The notes under the pieces are model-generated. The model saw only the letters and a program-made list of their open reading frames with translations, searched no databases and was not told where the DNA came from. A stretch of 33,477 bases of DNA, from positions 1-33,477 of the forward strand of contig JAEEZO010000032.1 of NCBI GenBank assembly GCA_016291895.1. Direction: 5' to 3'. The stretch comes from Caryophanales bacterium. Lineage in GTDB: Bacteria; Bacillota_I; Bacilli_A; RF39; UBA660. Both the position numbers and the translations under genes were made by a program. Positions within the stretch are counted from its first letter, which is position 1, and every line of letters begins with the position of its first letter. Shown one piece after another: positions 25,481 to 32,918 of the stretch.

Positions 25481-26026
25481 CTAAACACTCATTAAATCGT
25501 TTTCTTTTTCTTTAGTTAAATCCTCAGCTTTTTTATTGTAATCATTAACTAATTTTTGAATATCATCTTCCATTTGTTTTTCAACATCTTCAGAGAATTC
25601 TGCTTTTTTAACATCATCCATAGCATCACGTCTTGCATTACGAATAGCTACTTTAGCATCTTCGCACATTGCTTTAACTTGTTTAACAAGTTCACGTCTA
25701 CGGTCCTCTGTTAAATCAGGAATAACAATACGAATTGTTTCACCATCATTATTTGGTGTATATCCAAGATCAGCTTCATAGATTCCTTTTTCAATTCCTG
25801 ATAAACAACTTTTATCAAATGGTTTAATTAATAATTGACGAGCTTCAGGAACACTAATTGTTGCAAGTTGTTTAAGCGGTGTTGGTGTACCATAATAATT
25901 TACTTTAACACCATCTAAACTACTTGGATTAGCTCTTCCTGTTCTAACTGTTTTAAATCTACTTTCTAATGCTTCAATCGCATTTTCCATTTTTTCTTCA
26001 ACTTCTAATAAAATTTCATCTTCCAT
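25481..26026 (-). CDS. frr: Ribosome recycling factor
   Basis: 181 residues, full length. With EF-G it splits the post-termination ribosome in the cytoplasm. Family signatures are RTGRANPSSLDGVKVNYYG near residues 28-46, TPLKQLA, PEARQLLIKPFD, IRIVIPDLTEDRRRELVK and a C-terminal helical segment. GTAGGTGA lies 4 nt before the ATG. Its own promoter overlaps the end of yqeH, and a terminator follows the stop at once, so it can be expressed independently of the genes upstream. Confidence 0.97.
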   Translation of the reverse strand: MEDEILLEVEEKMENAIEALESRFKTVRTGRANPSSLDGVKVNYYGTPTPLKQLATISVPEARQLLIKPFDKSCLSGIEKGIYEADLGYTPNNDGETIRIVIPDLTEDRRRELVKQVKAMCEDAKVAIRNARRDAMDDVKKAEFSEDVEKQMEDDIQKLVNDYNKKAEDLTKEKENDLMSV

Positions 26027-26046
26027 AAAATCACCTACAAAATTAT

Positions 26047-26074
26047 TTTATAATACTTTCTTTCTTTAAATCAA
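26047..26074 (-). promoter_or_regulatory. Promoter of frr
   Basis: TTGATT (26069-26074), a 16-nt spacer and TATAAA (26047-26052) on the minus strand, about 20 nt before the start codon. The -35 falls in the last codons of yqeH. Confidence 0.5.
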
Positions 26075-27070
26075 GTTATTTCGCATAAAGACATCAACAT
26101 CTTTATTAATATATATTCTTATTTCACAACCAGCAACAAACTTAATAAAGCCTAAACCCATAATACATAAATCATTAGAATATAAGATATCATAATTAAA
26201 TTCTGTTAAATCTTTTAACTTATCACTACGATAACTTGTTCTTCTAATTTTTATTTCATTTGGGATATAGAAAGTTAAACTATTACGATCTCCACTTACA
26301 TAATCAATACGAACCAAGTCTCCTAATAAAAGAGATTGTCCACTAGATAATTGATAAGTACGAGGTTTAATTTCTTTCTTACTATTAAGTTTTTTATACA
26401 TCTTTTTATCAACAAAGTTAATAATATTACTATTATCGATAATACCAGGTGTATCAATTAAGGTTATTTTATTATTAATAGGAATAATAATTCTATTTAA
26501 AGTTGTTGAAGGAAGTGGTGATACCGTAAGTGTTGTATTACCATCACCATAATTACTAATAAATCTACTTATTAAGCTACTCTTACCTGCATTTGTGTAA
26601 CCAACAACATAAACATTTTCACTTTTTTGATATTTCGTAATCTTTTTATACAAAATATCCATATTAAAGTTCTTTTCACTACTAATAACAACTATATCAT
26701 CAAAATCAATTTCAAGATTTTTAATATAATCAATAATCTTTTCGTCTTTAACACTCCAAGGTAGTAAATCTCTTTTATTAATAACTAAGATAATATCATT
26801 CTTTAAATAGTTTTTAATAATACCAATATCTTTAGGTAGATTAACAACATCAACAACATATAAGACTAATTCACGTGAACGATTAACCATCGAAAGAATC
26901 TTTTCATAGTTAACTAAATTAGATGATACACTTTCATATTCTCCATAATTACGTAGTCTAAAACAACGCATACAAAGATCATTATTTAAATTTGTTGTGT
27001 AACCAATATTTAAAATATTTTCATCTTGTAATTTAACACCGCAACCCTCACAATGTTTAATCTTCCTCAA
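26066..27070 (-). CDS. yqeH: Circularly permuted ribosome-assembly GTPase YqeH
   Basis: About 334 residues. YqeH-type GTPases act in 30S ribosomal subunit biogenesis. The order of motifs is permuted as expected: an N-terminal zinc finger (HCEGCGVKLQ ... LCMRCF), then NKRDLLP (G4), a VVISS (G5-like), GYTNAGKSSLI (P-loop, G1), TTL (G2) and DTPGI (G3), then a C-terminal beta domain. Start choice: the frame is open to an ATG at 27118, but that gives a 62-nt overlap with yqeG. The TTG at 27070 has AAGGATGGTGA 5 nt upstream and gives the usual short N-terminus just ahead of the zinc finger, with a 14-nt overlap; ATG at 27082 is the other option. yqeG and yqeH adjacency is common in Firmicutes. Confidence 0.92.
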   Translation of the reverse strand: MRKIKHCEGCGVKLQDENILNIGYTTNLNNDLCMRCFRLRNYGEYESVSSNLVNYEKILSMVNRSRELVLYVVDVVNLPKDIGIIKNYLKNDIILVINKRDLLPWSVKDEKIIDYIKNLEIDFDDIVVISSEKNFNMDILYKKITKYQKSENVYVVGYTNAGKSSLISRFISNYGDGNTTLTVSPLPSTTLNRIIIPINNKITLIDTPGIIDNSNIINFVDKKMYKKLNSKKEIKPRTYQLSSGQSLLLGDLVRIDYVSGDRNSLTFYIPNEIKIRRTSYRSDKLKDLTEFNYDILYSNDLCIMGLGFIKFVAGCEIRIYINKDVDVFMRNNLI

Positions 27071-27569
27071 AATATTCACCATCCTTAAATTGGATTTTAT
27101 CTTTAATTCTCTTCTCAATTAGTCGATTAACAAATGATACTTTTCCATCTTTACCAATAGGATCAACTAATATTGTATAAAAACCAACTTTATTACCCAA
27201 TCTAATATCTGTTACAAACTGATCACCAATTATTGCACAATCTTTGCCCTCCAAGTTATATCTTTTTTTAACTTTTCGATATAACCTTTTAGTTGGTTTT
27301 AAAGCTAGGCAAATATAATCACATATTCCATGTAAGAAAAGAGAAACTCTCATTCTACTATTATTAGAAGCTACAACAATAGTAAAATCTTTTTTTAAAT
27401 CTTTTATTAACTTTTCTTTTTCTTTTGATATAACTTTTTCTTTAACCGTTCCTAAAGTATTATCTAAATCAATAATTAGTAGTTTAATACCTTTTTCTTT
27501 TAATCTTTTATAGTTAATATCATGGATACTTTTATAATAACTTTTTACTTCATATTTCATTCTATTCAT
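27057..27569 (-). CDS. yqeG: YqeG-family HAD-type phosphatase
   Basis: 170 residues. HAD motif I is DLDNTL (D34, D36), motif II is in VVASNNS, the motif III lysine is in ALKPTKRLYRKV, and motif IV is GDQFVTDI. YqeG belongs to the HAD-IIIA phosphatases and is usually found beside yqeH; its substrate in Firmicutes is not established. It starts 20 nt after the uvrC stop. A promoter with TTGCGA and TATAAT spans the uvrC stop and places the transcription start on the A of the ATG, so the mRNA is likely leaderless; no ribosome site is present. Its 3' end overlaps yqeH. Confidence 0.92.
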   Translation of the reverse strand: MNRMKYEVKSYYKSIHDINYKRLKEKGIKLLIIDLDNTLGTVKEKVISKEKEKLIKDLKKDFTIVVASNNSRMRVSLFLHGICDYICLALKPTKRLYRKVKKRYNLEGKDCAIIGDQFVTDIRLGNKVGFYTILVDPIGKDGKVSFVNRLIEKRIKDKIQFKDGEYFEED

Positions 27570-27575
27570 ACCATA

Positions 27576-27604
27576 ATTATATAATAATAAATTACTCTTC
27601 GCAA
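27576..27604 (-). promoter_or_regulatory. Promoter of yqeG giving a leaderless mRNA
   Basis: TTGCGA (27599-27604), a 17-nt spacer and TATAAT (27576-27581) on the minus strand. Only 6 nt separate the -10 from the ATG at 27569. Confidence 0.6.
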
Positions 27605-29355
27605 TTATCTTTTAAATAATCATATAAACTTTTAGCAACGTCATTAGGTAATACTTCACTAAGTTCAGAAACACTAGCTTCTCTAATCTTTTTAAGTGAA
27701 GAAAACTTTCTTAATAAATCTTTTCTTCTTGATTCACCAATACCAGGAACAAGTTCAAGAATACTTGATAACATACCTTTATTTTTAATTTCACGATGAT
27801 ATGTTATGGCATATCTATGAACTTCTTCTTGAATATTTGCAAGATATAAAAATAAGTTACTATGAGAATCAATATTAATCTCATTTAAATTACGATCAAT
27901 AATGGCACTTGTTTTATGATGATTATCTTTCTTTAAACCAATTATATTAATACCTAAGTTCAAGTCATCAATTATTTCTTTTACAACATTAACTTGTAGT
28001 TCTCCACCATCGACTACTATTAAATCAGGTTTAACTAAGTTTTCCATTAAAACACGATAATATCTTCTATATACAACTTCTCTCATTGCTGATAAATCAT
28101 CTTTAACACTAACATCTACTTTAAACTTACGATATTCATTTCGAAGTGGTATAAAGTCATCAAAAACAACCATACCACCAACATAATATGTTCCAAAAAG
28201 ATGAGAGTTATCAAATGATTCCATACGATTAACTTTAACACCACCAAGGAGTCTACTTAGTTCATTAATCGCTTCTTCTCTTTTTACTAAATCTCTATTT
28301 AATTCTTCAAAATGTTCATCAAGATGAATCTTAGCGTTTTCATGTGCTAAATCAAGTAATTTTTTAATATCACCTTTTTCACGAGTACTAACAGTTGTAG
28401 TAAAATATTCACTTAATAAACTATAATCAATATCACTTGGTACAATTATTTCTTTTGGTAAAACATTATGTTCATAAAATTTGATAATATACTCTGTCAA
28501 AGCTTCATTACCGTCACTAAAAGTATTTATAATCTTTTGTTCTCTACCAAAGAGAACACCACTTCTTATAAAGAATACTTGAATTGATAAGAAGTTATTA
28601 TTTTGATAATAATTAAATAAATCAAAATTATAATCTTTATTTAAACTAATTTTTTGATCAGTTAATGTAACTTTAATATCATTAAGCATATTCTTATATT
28701 CTAGAGCTTTTTCAAAGTTCATGGCATCACTACATTTTTGCATTTCAACTTTTATTTTATTTTCAATAACATTATTATTACCATTTAAGAAATCTTTAAT
28801 TTCTTTATACATTTGATTAGTCTTTTCAGAAGGAATATTGTATTTACAATAACCAAGACATTCTCCTAAATGATAATATAGACATACATCTTTTTTTAAC
28901 TTATCGCATTTTCTTAATGGATATAGTCTATTTAACATATTAACTGTTCTTTTAGCAGAACCAACATTAGGATAAGGACCAAAAAGATTATTTTTATTCT
29001 TTTTTATTTTAACATTACGAACAACTTTTAAAGTTGGATATTTTTCATTAGTTAACTCTATATATGGATAACTTTTATCGTCTTTTAGAAGAACATTATA
29101 TTTAGGATTATATTTTTTAATTAAAGTTATCTCTAGAATTAAGCTTTCTAGTTCACTACTAGTTACAATATATTCAAAATCAGCGATATTAGATACTAAT
29201 ACTTTAGTTTTACCGGTAACCGTTCTTGTAAAATAACTTTTAAGTCTTCTTTTTAAGTTTTTAGCTTTACCAACATAGATAATAATACCATCTTTATCTT
29301 TCATTTGATAACTTCCTGGAAGTTCTGGTACTAAACTTAATTTTTCACTAAACAT
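27592..29355 (-). CDS. uvrC: Excinuclease ABC subunit C
   Basis: 587 residues, the expected length. UvrC makes both incisions in nucleotide excision repair once UvrA and UvrB have located a lesion. Visible domains are the N-terminal GIY-YIG nuclease (GSYQMKDKDGIIIYVGKAKN, residues ~14-33), four cysteines for a 4Fe-4S cluster (C150, C158, C166, C170), the UVR motif that contacts UvrB (~205-230, NFEKALEYKNML), the RNase H-like nuclease (ESFDNSHLFGTYYVGG) and C-terminal helix-hairpin-helix motifs (LVPGIGESRRKDLL). AAAGGAGGAG lies 4 nt before the ATG, and an extended -10 lies just upstream. Confidence 0.97.
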   Translation of the reverse strand: MFSEKLSLVPELPGSYQMKDKDGIIIYVGKAKNLKRRLKSYFTRTVTGKTKVLVSNIADFEYIVTSSELESLILEITLIKKYNPKYNVLLKDDKSYPYIELTNEKYPTLKVVRNVKIKKNKNNLFGPYPNVGSAKRTVNMLNRLYPLRKCDKLKKDVCLYYHLGECLGYCKYNIPSEKTNQMYKEIKDFLNGNNNVIENKIKVEMQKCSDAMNFEKALEYKNMLNDIKVTLTDQKISLNKDYNFDLFNYYQNNNFLSIQVFFIRSGVLFGREQKIINTFSDGNEALTEYIIKFYEHNVLPKEIIVPSDIDYSLLSEYFTTTVSTREKGDIKKLLDLAHENAKIHLDEHFEELNRDLVKREEAINELSRLLGGVKVNRMESFDNSHLFGTYYVGGMVVFDDFIPLRNEYRKFKVDVSVKDDLSAMREVVYRRYYRVLMENLVKPDLIVVDGGELQVNVVKEIIDDLNLGINIIGLKKDNHHKTSAIIDRNLNEINIDSHSNLFLYLANIQEEVHRYAITYHREIKNKGMLSSILELVPGIGESRRKDLLRKFSSLKKIREASVSELSEVLPNDVAKSLYDYLKDNCEE

Positions 29356-29373
29356 AACTCCTCCTTTGTAAGT

Positions 29374-29382
29374 ATTATAACA
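29374..29382 (-). promoter_or_regulatory. Extended -10 promoter of uvrC
   Basis: TGTTATAAT on the minus strand, directly after the T-run of the toxin gene's terminator. No convincing -35. The leader would be short and holds the AAAGGAGGAG ribosome site. Confidence 0.55.
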
Positions 29383-29383
29383 T

Positions 29384-29405
29384 AAAAAAAGACATTACTG
29401 TCTTT
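29384..29405 (-). terminator. Terminator of the toxin-antitoxin operon
   Basis: Stem AAAGACA/TGTCTTT (29388-29394 with 29399-29405), loop TTAC, then a T-run on the minus strand. It is part of a 29-bp sequence duplicated at 30004-30032. Confidence 0.82.
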
Positions 29406-29414
29406 ATATTATTT
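29386..29414. repeat. 29-bp direct repeat, copy 1
   Basis: Identical over 29 bp to 30004-30032. It covers the terminator hairpin and the stop codon of the toxin gene. The two copies bracket the toxin-antitoxin cassette. Confidence 0.9.
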
Positions 29415-29696
29415 CTTAATCTTTTCATAATGAGTCCACATTCGATAAATATGGATTTCTTTTTTTTGTTCATTTACCTCATATACAATTCTATGTTGAC
29501 GATTAATCCTTCGTGAATATAAACCATAAAGTTCACCAGTTAGTTTCTCATATGATGGTGGATAGCCAAAAGGATCAGTCATCATCAAATTCAAAATTTT
29601 CTTAGTTGTATCTTCAAGTTTAGCATCTTTTAATTTCTTTTTATCCTTTAATGCTTCCTTTGAAAATAATATTCGATAATTATTGCCATTCATCAT
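29409..29696 (-). CDS. yoeB: YoeB/Txe-type RelE-superfamily mRNA interferase toxin
   Basis: 95 residues. The YoeB pattern is clear: Y-E-K-LTGELYGLYSRRI (49-64), QHRIVYEV (67-74) and a C-terminal WTHY (87-90). The catalytic set known from E. coli YoeB (E46, R65, H83, Y84) corresponds to E50, R69, H89 and Y90 here, all present. Such toxins bind the ribosome A site and cleave mRNA when their antitoxin is degraded. The gene overlaps the antitoxin gene by 17 nt, so translation is coupled; ATG at 29693 is an equivalent start. A terminator follows the stop. Confidence 0.92.
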   Translation of the reverse strand: MMNGNNYRILFSKEALKDKKKLKDAKLEDTTKKILNLMMTDPFGYPPSYEKLTGELYGLYSRRINRQHRIVYEVNEQKKEIHIYRMWTHYEKIKK

Positions 29697-29940
29697 CTGG
29701 ATTATATGCCTCCGCTACTGCCCAATTTTCAGTGTTTTTTATATTTTTTATTGAATCAACATACCCTGGAATATTAGATAAATATATCGTTTCCTCAATT
29801 CCACGCCAATCTTCTTCAGAAATTAAAACAGCATTCTTACCTTTATTGTTAACAATAGTTATTGGATTAAAACCAACATTAACATCTGAAACTAGCTTAT
29901 ATAGATTTTGTCTTGCATTAGTAATATTTATAGTTTCCAT
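29680..29940 (-). CDS. yefM: YefM/Phd-family antitoxin
   Basis: 86 residues. The N-terminal ITNARQNLYKLVSDV and the PITIVNNKGKNAVLISEEDW segments (~27-46) form the Phd/YefM DNA-binding fold. The acidic C-terminus (~65-86, ending NPDDEWQ) is the part that wraps the toxin. It neutralises YoeB and, with it, represses its own promoter. A palindrome between its -35 and -10 boxes fits this. GAGGTGA lies 5 nt before the ATG. Confidence 0.92.
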   Translation of the reverse strand: METINITNARQNLYKLVSDVNVGFNPITIVNNKGKNAVLISEEDWRGIEETIYLSNIPGYVDSIKNIKNTENWAVAEAYNPDDEWQ

Positions 29941-29961
29941 ATAATCACCTCTTTCGTTTTA

Positions 29962-29990
29962 ATTATAACGTACATTTTTACGTACGTCAA
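29962..29990 (-). promoter_or_regulatory. Toxin-antitoxin promoter with built-in operator palindrome
   Basis: TTGACG (29985-29990), a 17-nt spacer and TATAAT (29962-29967) on the minus strand. Inverted repeat ACGTAC/GTACGT (29968-29973 with 29982-29987) fills the spacer, a position where the antitoxin complex would block RNA polymerase. E. coli YefM operators also have a TGTAC core. Confidence 0.75.
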
Positions 29991-30003
29991 TACTTTTCAT
30001 AAT

Positions 30004-30032
30004 AAAAAGACATTACTGTCTTTATATTATTT
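30004..30032. repeat. 29-bp direct repeat, copy 2, including the trxB terminator
   Basis: Identical to 29386-29414. It covers the hairpin AAAGACA/TGTCTTT (30006-30012 with 30017-30023) that terminates trxB on the minus strand, plus the last codons of trxB. Confidence 0.9.
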
Positions 30033-30906
30033 TATTATTAATATCATTAATAGCTGCAGTTGCTGCTATTGCACCATCACTAATGGCTGTTGTTAATTGA
30101 CGAAGTGATTTACTTCTTACATCACCACATACATAAAGTCCTGGTATATCTGTTTTCATATCATTTGATATAACATATCCACCATCATCAAGATTTAAAA
30201 TATTTGTAAAATTATTTGTTTCTGGTACTTGACCAATAGCAATAAATAAACCATCAACATTTAATTCACAATCATTGTTGATAATTATTTTTTCTAATTT
30301 ATCATTACCAACAAGACTAGTTATTTGACTATTAAGAACAAATTCAACGTTTTCTTTTCCTTTTAATTCATTAACCGTTACTTCACTTGCTCTAAATTCA
30401 TCTCTTCGATGAATTAAATATACTTTAGAACAAATATTTGATAAATAGATAGCATCTTCAATAGCTGTATTACCACCACCATTAACAGCAACTACTTTTC
30501 CTTTATAGAAATTACCATCACATGTAGCACAATAACTTATACCACGTCCAATAAATTTATCTTCATTTTCTAAACCTAGTTTTTTATTAGTTGCACCAGT
30601 GGCAATAATAATAGCGCGTCCATCGTATTTATTTTCATTTGTTATAACAGTATGATCTTTTATATCAACTACTTTTTCAAATTTAAATTCACAACCCATA
30701 TCTATTATTTGATTATATAAATTAGTTGCAAAATCAACACCACTTATATGAGGCAAAGCTGGATAATTTTCAATATTTAAAGTATTAATTATTTGTCCAC
30801 CATAAGTAAAAGCTTCAAGTACTAAAACTTTTTTATTAGCTCGTAGTGCATATAAAGCAGCCGTCATTCCACTGGGTCCAGCACCAATAATTATAATATC
30901 ATACAT
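30022..30906 (-). CDS. trxB: Thioredoxin reductase
   Basis: 294 residues, slightly short of the usual ~310. It is an FAD enzyme that uses NADPH to reduce thioredoxin. It shows the FAD-binding GAGPSGMTAALYA (8-20), the redox pair C126/C129 in YCATCDG, the NADPH-binding GGGNTAIEDA (143-152) and, near the C-terminus, the FAD-contact CGDVRSKSLRQLTTA. It starts 6 nt after trxA, so enzyme and substrate are co-expressed. Its last codons fall in a 29-bp repeat shared with the neighbouring toxin gene. Confidence 0.96.
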   Translation of the reverse strand: MYDIIIIGAGPSGMTAALYALRANKKVLVLEAFTYGGQIINTLNIENYPALPHISGVDFATNLYNQIIDMGCEFKFEKVVDIKDHTVITNENKYDGRAIIIATGATNKKLGLENEDKFIGRGISYCATCDGNFYKGKVVAVNGGGNTAIEDAIYLSNICSKVYLIHRRDEFRASEVTVNELKGKENVEFVLNSQITSLVGNDKLEKIIINNDCELNVDGLFIAIGQVPETNNFTNILNLDDGGYVISNDMKTDIPGLYVCGDVRSKSLRQLTTAISDGAIAATAAINDINNKII

Positions 30907-30912
30907 AATAAC

Positions 30913-31206
30913 CTACTTTAACATATCTAAAATTTCAGTTTTAGAACGAAGTCCAACAAATCTATTTACTTCTTTTCCTTCTTTAAAGAAAACAACACAT
31001 GGTATAGACATAATACCAAAAGAAGCAGCAAGTTCTTCTTCTTCATCAACATTTATTTTATATACATCATGTTCTTTACTAATTTCATCCATAATAGGAC
31101 CTAACATTCTACATGGTCCACACCAATCAGCATAAAAGTCTACAAGAACAACTTTTTCACTTTTAATTACTTCATCAAACTCTTTTTTATCTATCTTTTT
31201 ACTCAT
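30913..31206 (-). CDS. trxA: Thioredoxin
   Basis: 97 residues with the active site WCGPC (C29, C32), the cis-proline loop SIPCV and the typical LVDFYADWC strand. It reduces protein disulfides in the cytoplasm and is itself reduced by TrxB, encoded next. Start moved to 31206: the frame opens at 31218, but that first ATG overlaps the ribosome site GGAGGA, which is correctly spaced for 31206. A promoter candidate (TTGTAA-N17-TATTAT) also places the transcription start near 31216, past the first ATG. An additional Cys follows the cis-Pro in SIPCV. Confidence 0.96.
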   Translation of the reverse strand: MSKKIDKKEFDEVIKSEKVVLVDFYADWCGPCRMLGPIMDEISKEHDVYKINVDEEEELAASFGIMSIPCVVFFKEGKEVNRFVGLRSKTEILDMLK

Positions 31207-31222
31207 TTTATCCTCCATTTAA

Positions 31223-31251
31223 ATAATATCTAATTTTTTTATTTATTACAA
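31223..31251 (-). promoter_or_regulatory. Promoter of trxA-trxB
   Basis: TTGTAA (31246-31251), a 17-nt spacer and TATTAT (31223-31228) on the minus strand. The -35 lies in the last codons of the upstream 339-aa gene. Confidence 0.5.
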
Positions 31252-32258
31252 CATTTAATTAATCTTTTATTGCCTTGATATACGATGTTTTCTAAAATAT
31301 AAATACCATTTTTTAATTCTTCAATAAGAAACATAAGATCATTATCCGTAAGATTTTCATTGTTACTATAAGGTCTTCTTGTAATCATATTATTAGTTAA
31401 ATCATAAAACATATGATAATCATCATTTTTATCTTCACCATGATATGATATAACAAACTTTTCACTACCATCTTCAAAATAATGGCTAAAGAAATATGAT
31501 GAATTAGAATTAACCCTGTATTTTAAGCGATAACAAAAATCATTACCTGGTTGTGATGAAAAAAGTTCATTTTCATCAATAGTCATTGTTATTCCATCAG
31601 GATCATATTTTATTTTAAATAAATCAAATAAACTATCAAAATCTTTATTAAAAGGATTAATTAAACTATCAAACTTATTAATTAGTTCTCTAAGTTCTAC
31701 ACGTAAACGATTATTCTTTTCATCATTAAGGGTTGCATAATAACCCGCATTATATTGAATATTATTAGTATTTTGTTGGTACTTTTTATATAACTTATTA
31801 CTAATATCTCGATAAACATCATTATAATCATATTTAATATCTAAATACTCTACAAAGAAAGCAATTAACCCTTCTAAAGTATCAATATGATAACATGGTA
31901 AAAACTTATCTTTATTATCACGGTTTATAAAATCAGACTTTATCTTTCCATAGTTTTGAGGACTAAAAGACTTCATATCCGAAAGATACTGATCATCAAC
32001 GATATGATCATCTAGTTTCCAATCGTCGCCACCACCATCAACTCTTATGTGATATTCTCTATTGTCAAACTTTTCTTCTAATGATTTTCCAACATAATAA
32101 GGGATTCTTCCGTTAATTGCCGCGTAATAACTTCCACTAAAAAGAACCGTAACATTTTTATATTTAAAAACATCAACTAATTTGTTACGAAACTCAATAT
32201 TAGTCTTACTATCATATTTAAAATAATTAATAACTTCACTAAATTCAATTTGATTCAT
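31239..32258 (-). CDS. Unrecognised cytosolic protein
   Basis: 339 residues with no signal peptide or membrane helix. I do not recognise a family. It is rich in Asp, Asn and Tyr. Early landmarks are VTVLFSGSYYAAINGRIPYYVGKSLEEKF (in part: LFSGSYYAA, PYYVGKS) and VDGGGDDWKLDDH (residues ~73-85). There is a helical centre (~140-220) and a C-terminal segment that ends with two adjacent cysteines (IKCCNK). The GSYYAA-x-N and GGGDDW motifs could belong to a nucleotide- or sugar-binding fold, but that is speculation. The mRNA is probably leaderless: TATAAT ends 7 nt before the ATG, and no ribosome site exists. It precedes trxA on the same strand without a terminator between them. Confidence 0.72.
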   Translation of the reverse strand: MNQIEFSEVINYFKYDSKTNIEFRNKLVDVFKYKNVTVLFSGSYYAAINGRIPYYVGKSLEEKFDNREYHIRVDGGGDDWKLDDHIVDDQYLSDMKSFSPQNYGKIKSDFINRDNKDKFLPCYHIDTLEGLIAFFVEYLDIKYDYNDVYRDISNKLYKKYQQNTNNIQYNAGYYATLNDEKNNRLRVELRELINKFDSLINPFNKDFDSLFDLFKIKYDPDGITMTIDENELFSSQPGNDFCYRLKYRVNSNSSYFFSHYFEDGSEKFVISYHGEDKNDDYHMFYDLTNNMITRRPYSNNENLTDNDLMFLIEELKNGIYILENIVYQGNKRLIKCCNK

Positions 32259-32265
32259 GTGAATT

Positions 32266-32294
32266 ATTATACTATATAAAATAAAAAAGTCACT
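32266..32294 (-). promoter_or_regulatory. Promoter of the 339-aa gene
   Basis: TATAAT (32266-32271) on the minus strand, 7 nt before the ATG at 32258. The -35 candidate is AGTGAC at a 17-nt spacer (32289-32294) or GTGACT at 16 nt, supplied by the stem of the upstream terminator. Confidence 0.5.
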
Positions 32295-32308
32295 AAAAAG
32301 TGACTTTT
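32283..32308 (-). terminator. Rho-independent terminator downstream of sipW
   Basis: Ten-base stem AAAAGTCACT/AGTGACTTTT (32285-32294 with 32299-32308), then TTTTTTATTTT on the minus strand. It lies 112 nt after the sipW stop, past a separate inverted repeat. Confidence 0.87.
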
Positions 32309-32319
32309 ATTTACTATTA

Positions 32320-32390
32320 AAAGGAACAATCGTATTTAAGTATATTATCAATGTTCTAACAATCATACTTATTATACATATTGTTCCTTT
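32320..32390. repeat. 71-bp inverted repeat between sipW and its terminator
   Basis: Perfect 11-bp arms AAAGGAACAAT (32320-32330) and ATTGTTCCTTT (32380-32390), with a second inner pair AAGTAT/ATACTT (32338-32343 with 32365-32370). No T-run follows on either strand, so it is not itself a terminator. In the sipW transcript it would form a long 3' UTR hairpin just before the terminator. It could instead be a small RNA or a protein-binding site. Confidence 0.6.
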
Positions 32391-32419
32391 ATATATATAA
32401 ATTCACATATTAAGTTATA

Positions 32420-32902
32420 TTACTGTTTTATATAATCAGGTTTTTCTTTGTTATCACCAATAAATGATAATACAAACATAAGAACGATACCTGCTATAAA
32501 AATGATCTTCCCATTTTTTGATTGAATAACTTTTACAAGATATCCAACCTTAGGAACACTAAATAATGTCTTCCCAACAAAATTCTCTGCTGTTACAACT
32601 CCACCATCAACAGTTGAATTGGCATCACCTTTGGTTATTAAACCTTGAGCATTTACTTCTGCTACTCTATGAGTAACCATCGTACCATTTAAATTAAAGG
32701 CAATAATGTCATTTTCTCTAATTTCATCAAATTTAGCACTATGATCAATAAAAGCCAAACTTCCAGTATGTATCTCAGGTTCCATAGAACCAGATAAAAC
32801 AACATAAGGTTTTATATTAAATAAATATAATCCACCAACGGCAACGCAAATAACTATGACTAATGTTAATACAATATCGATTATATTCTTTATTGCTTTC
32901 AT
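32420..32902 (-). CDS. sipW: Signal peptidase I of the SipW/ER type
   Basis: 160 residues with an N-terminal membrane helix (~8-28) and a C-terminal one (~133-150). The catalytic serine is S39 in LSGSMEP. The general base is histidine, H78 in GTMVTHRV, as in SipW and ER signal peptidases, in place of the lysine of ordinary bacterial type I enzymes. Later boxes are ITKGDAN and GKTLFSVPKVGYL. In B. subtilis SipW is dedicated to TasA and TapA and is needed for biofilm matrix. Here it directly follows a TasA-like gene (16-nt gap), so that protein is the probable substrate. The ribosome site is weak (TTTAGAG). Confidence 0.95.
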   Translation of the reverse strand: MKAIKNIIDIVLTLVIVICVAVGGLYLFNIKPYVVLSGSMEPEIHTGSLAFIDHSAKFDEIRENDIIAFNLNGTMVTHRVAEVNAQGLITKGDANSTVDGGVVTAENFVGKTLFSVPKVGYLVKVIQSKNGKIIFIAGIVLMFVLSFIGDNKEKPDYIKQ

Positions 32903-32918
32903 AACTCTAAATCATTAA

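Noticed and set aside
27071..27118. YqeH start at 27118
   Set aside because: It gives a 62-nt overlap with yqeG and a basic extension not typical of the family; a better-spaced ribosome site serves 27070.
31207..31218. TrxA start at 31218
   Set aside because: That ATG overlaps the ribosome site of the next in-frame ATG and lies at or before the predicted transcription start.
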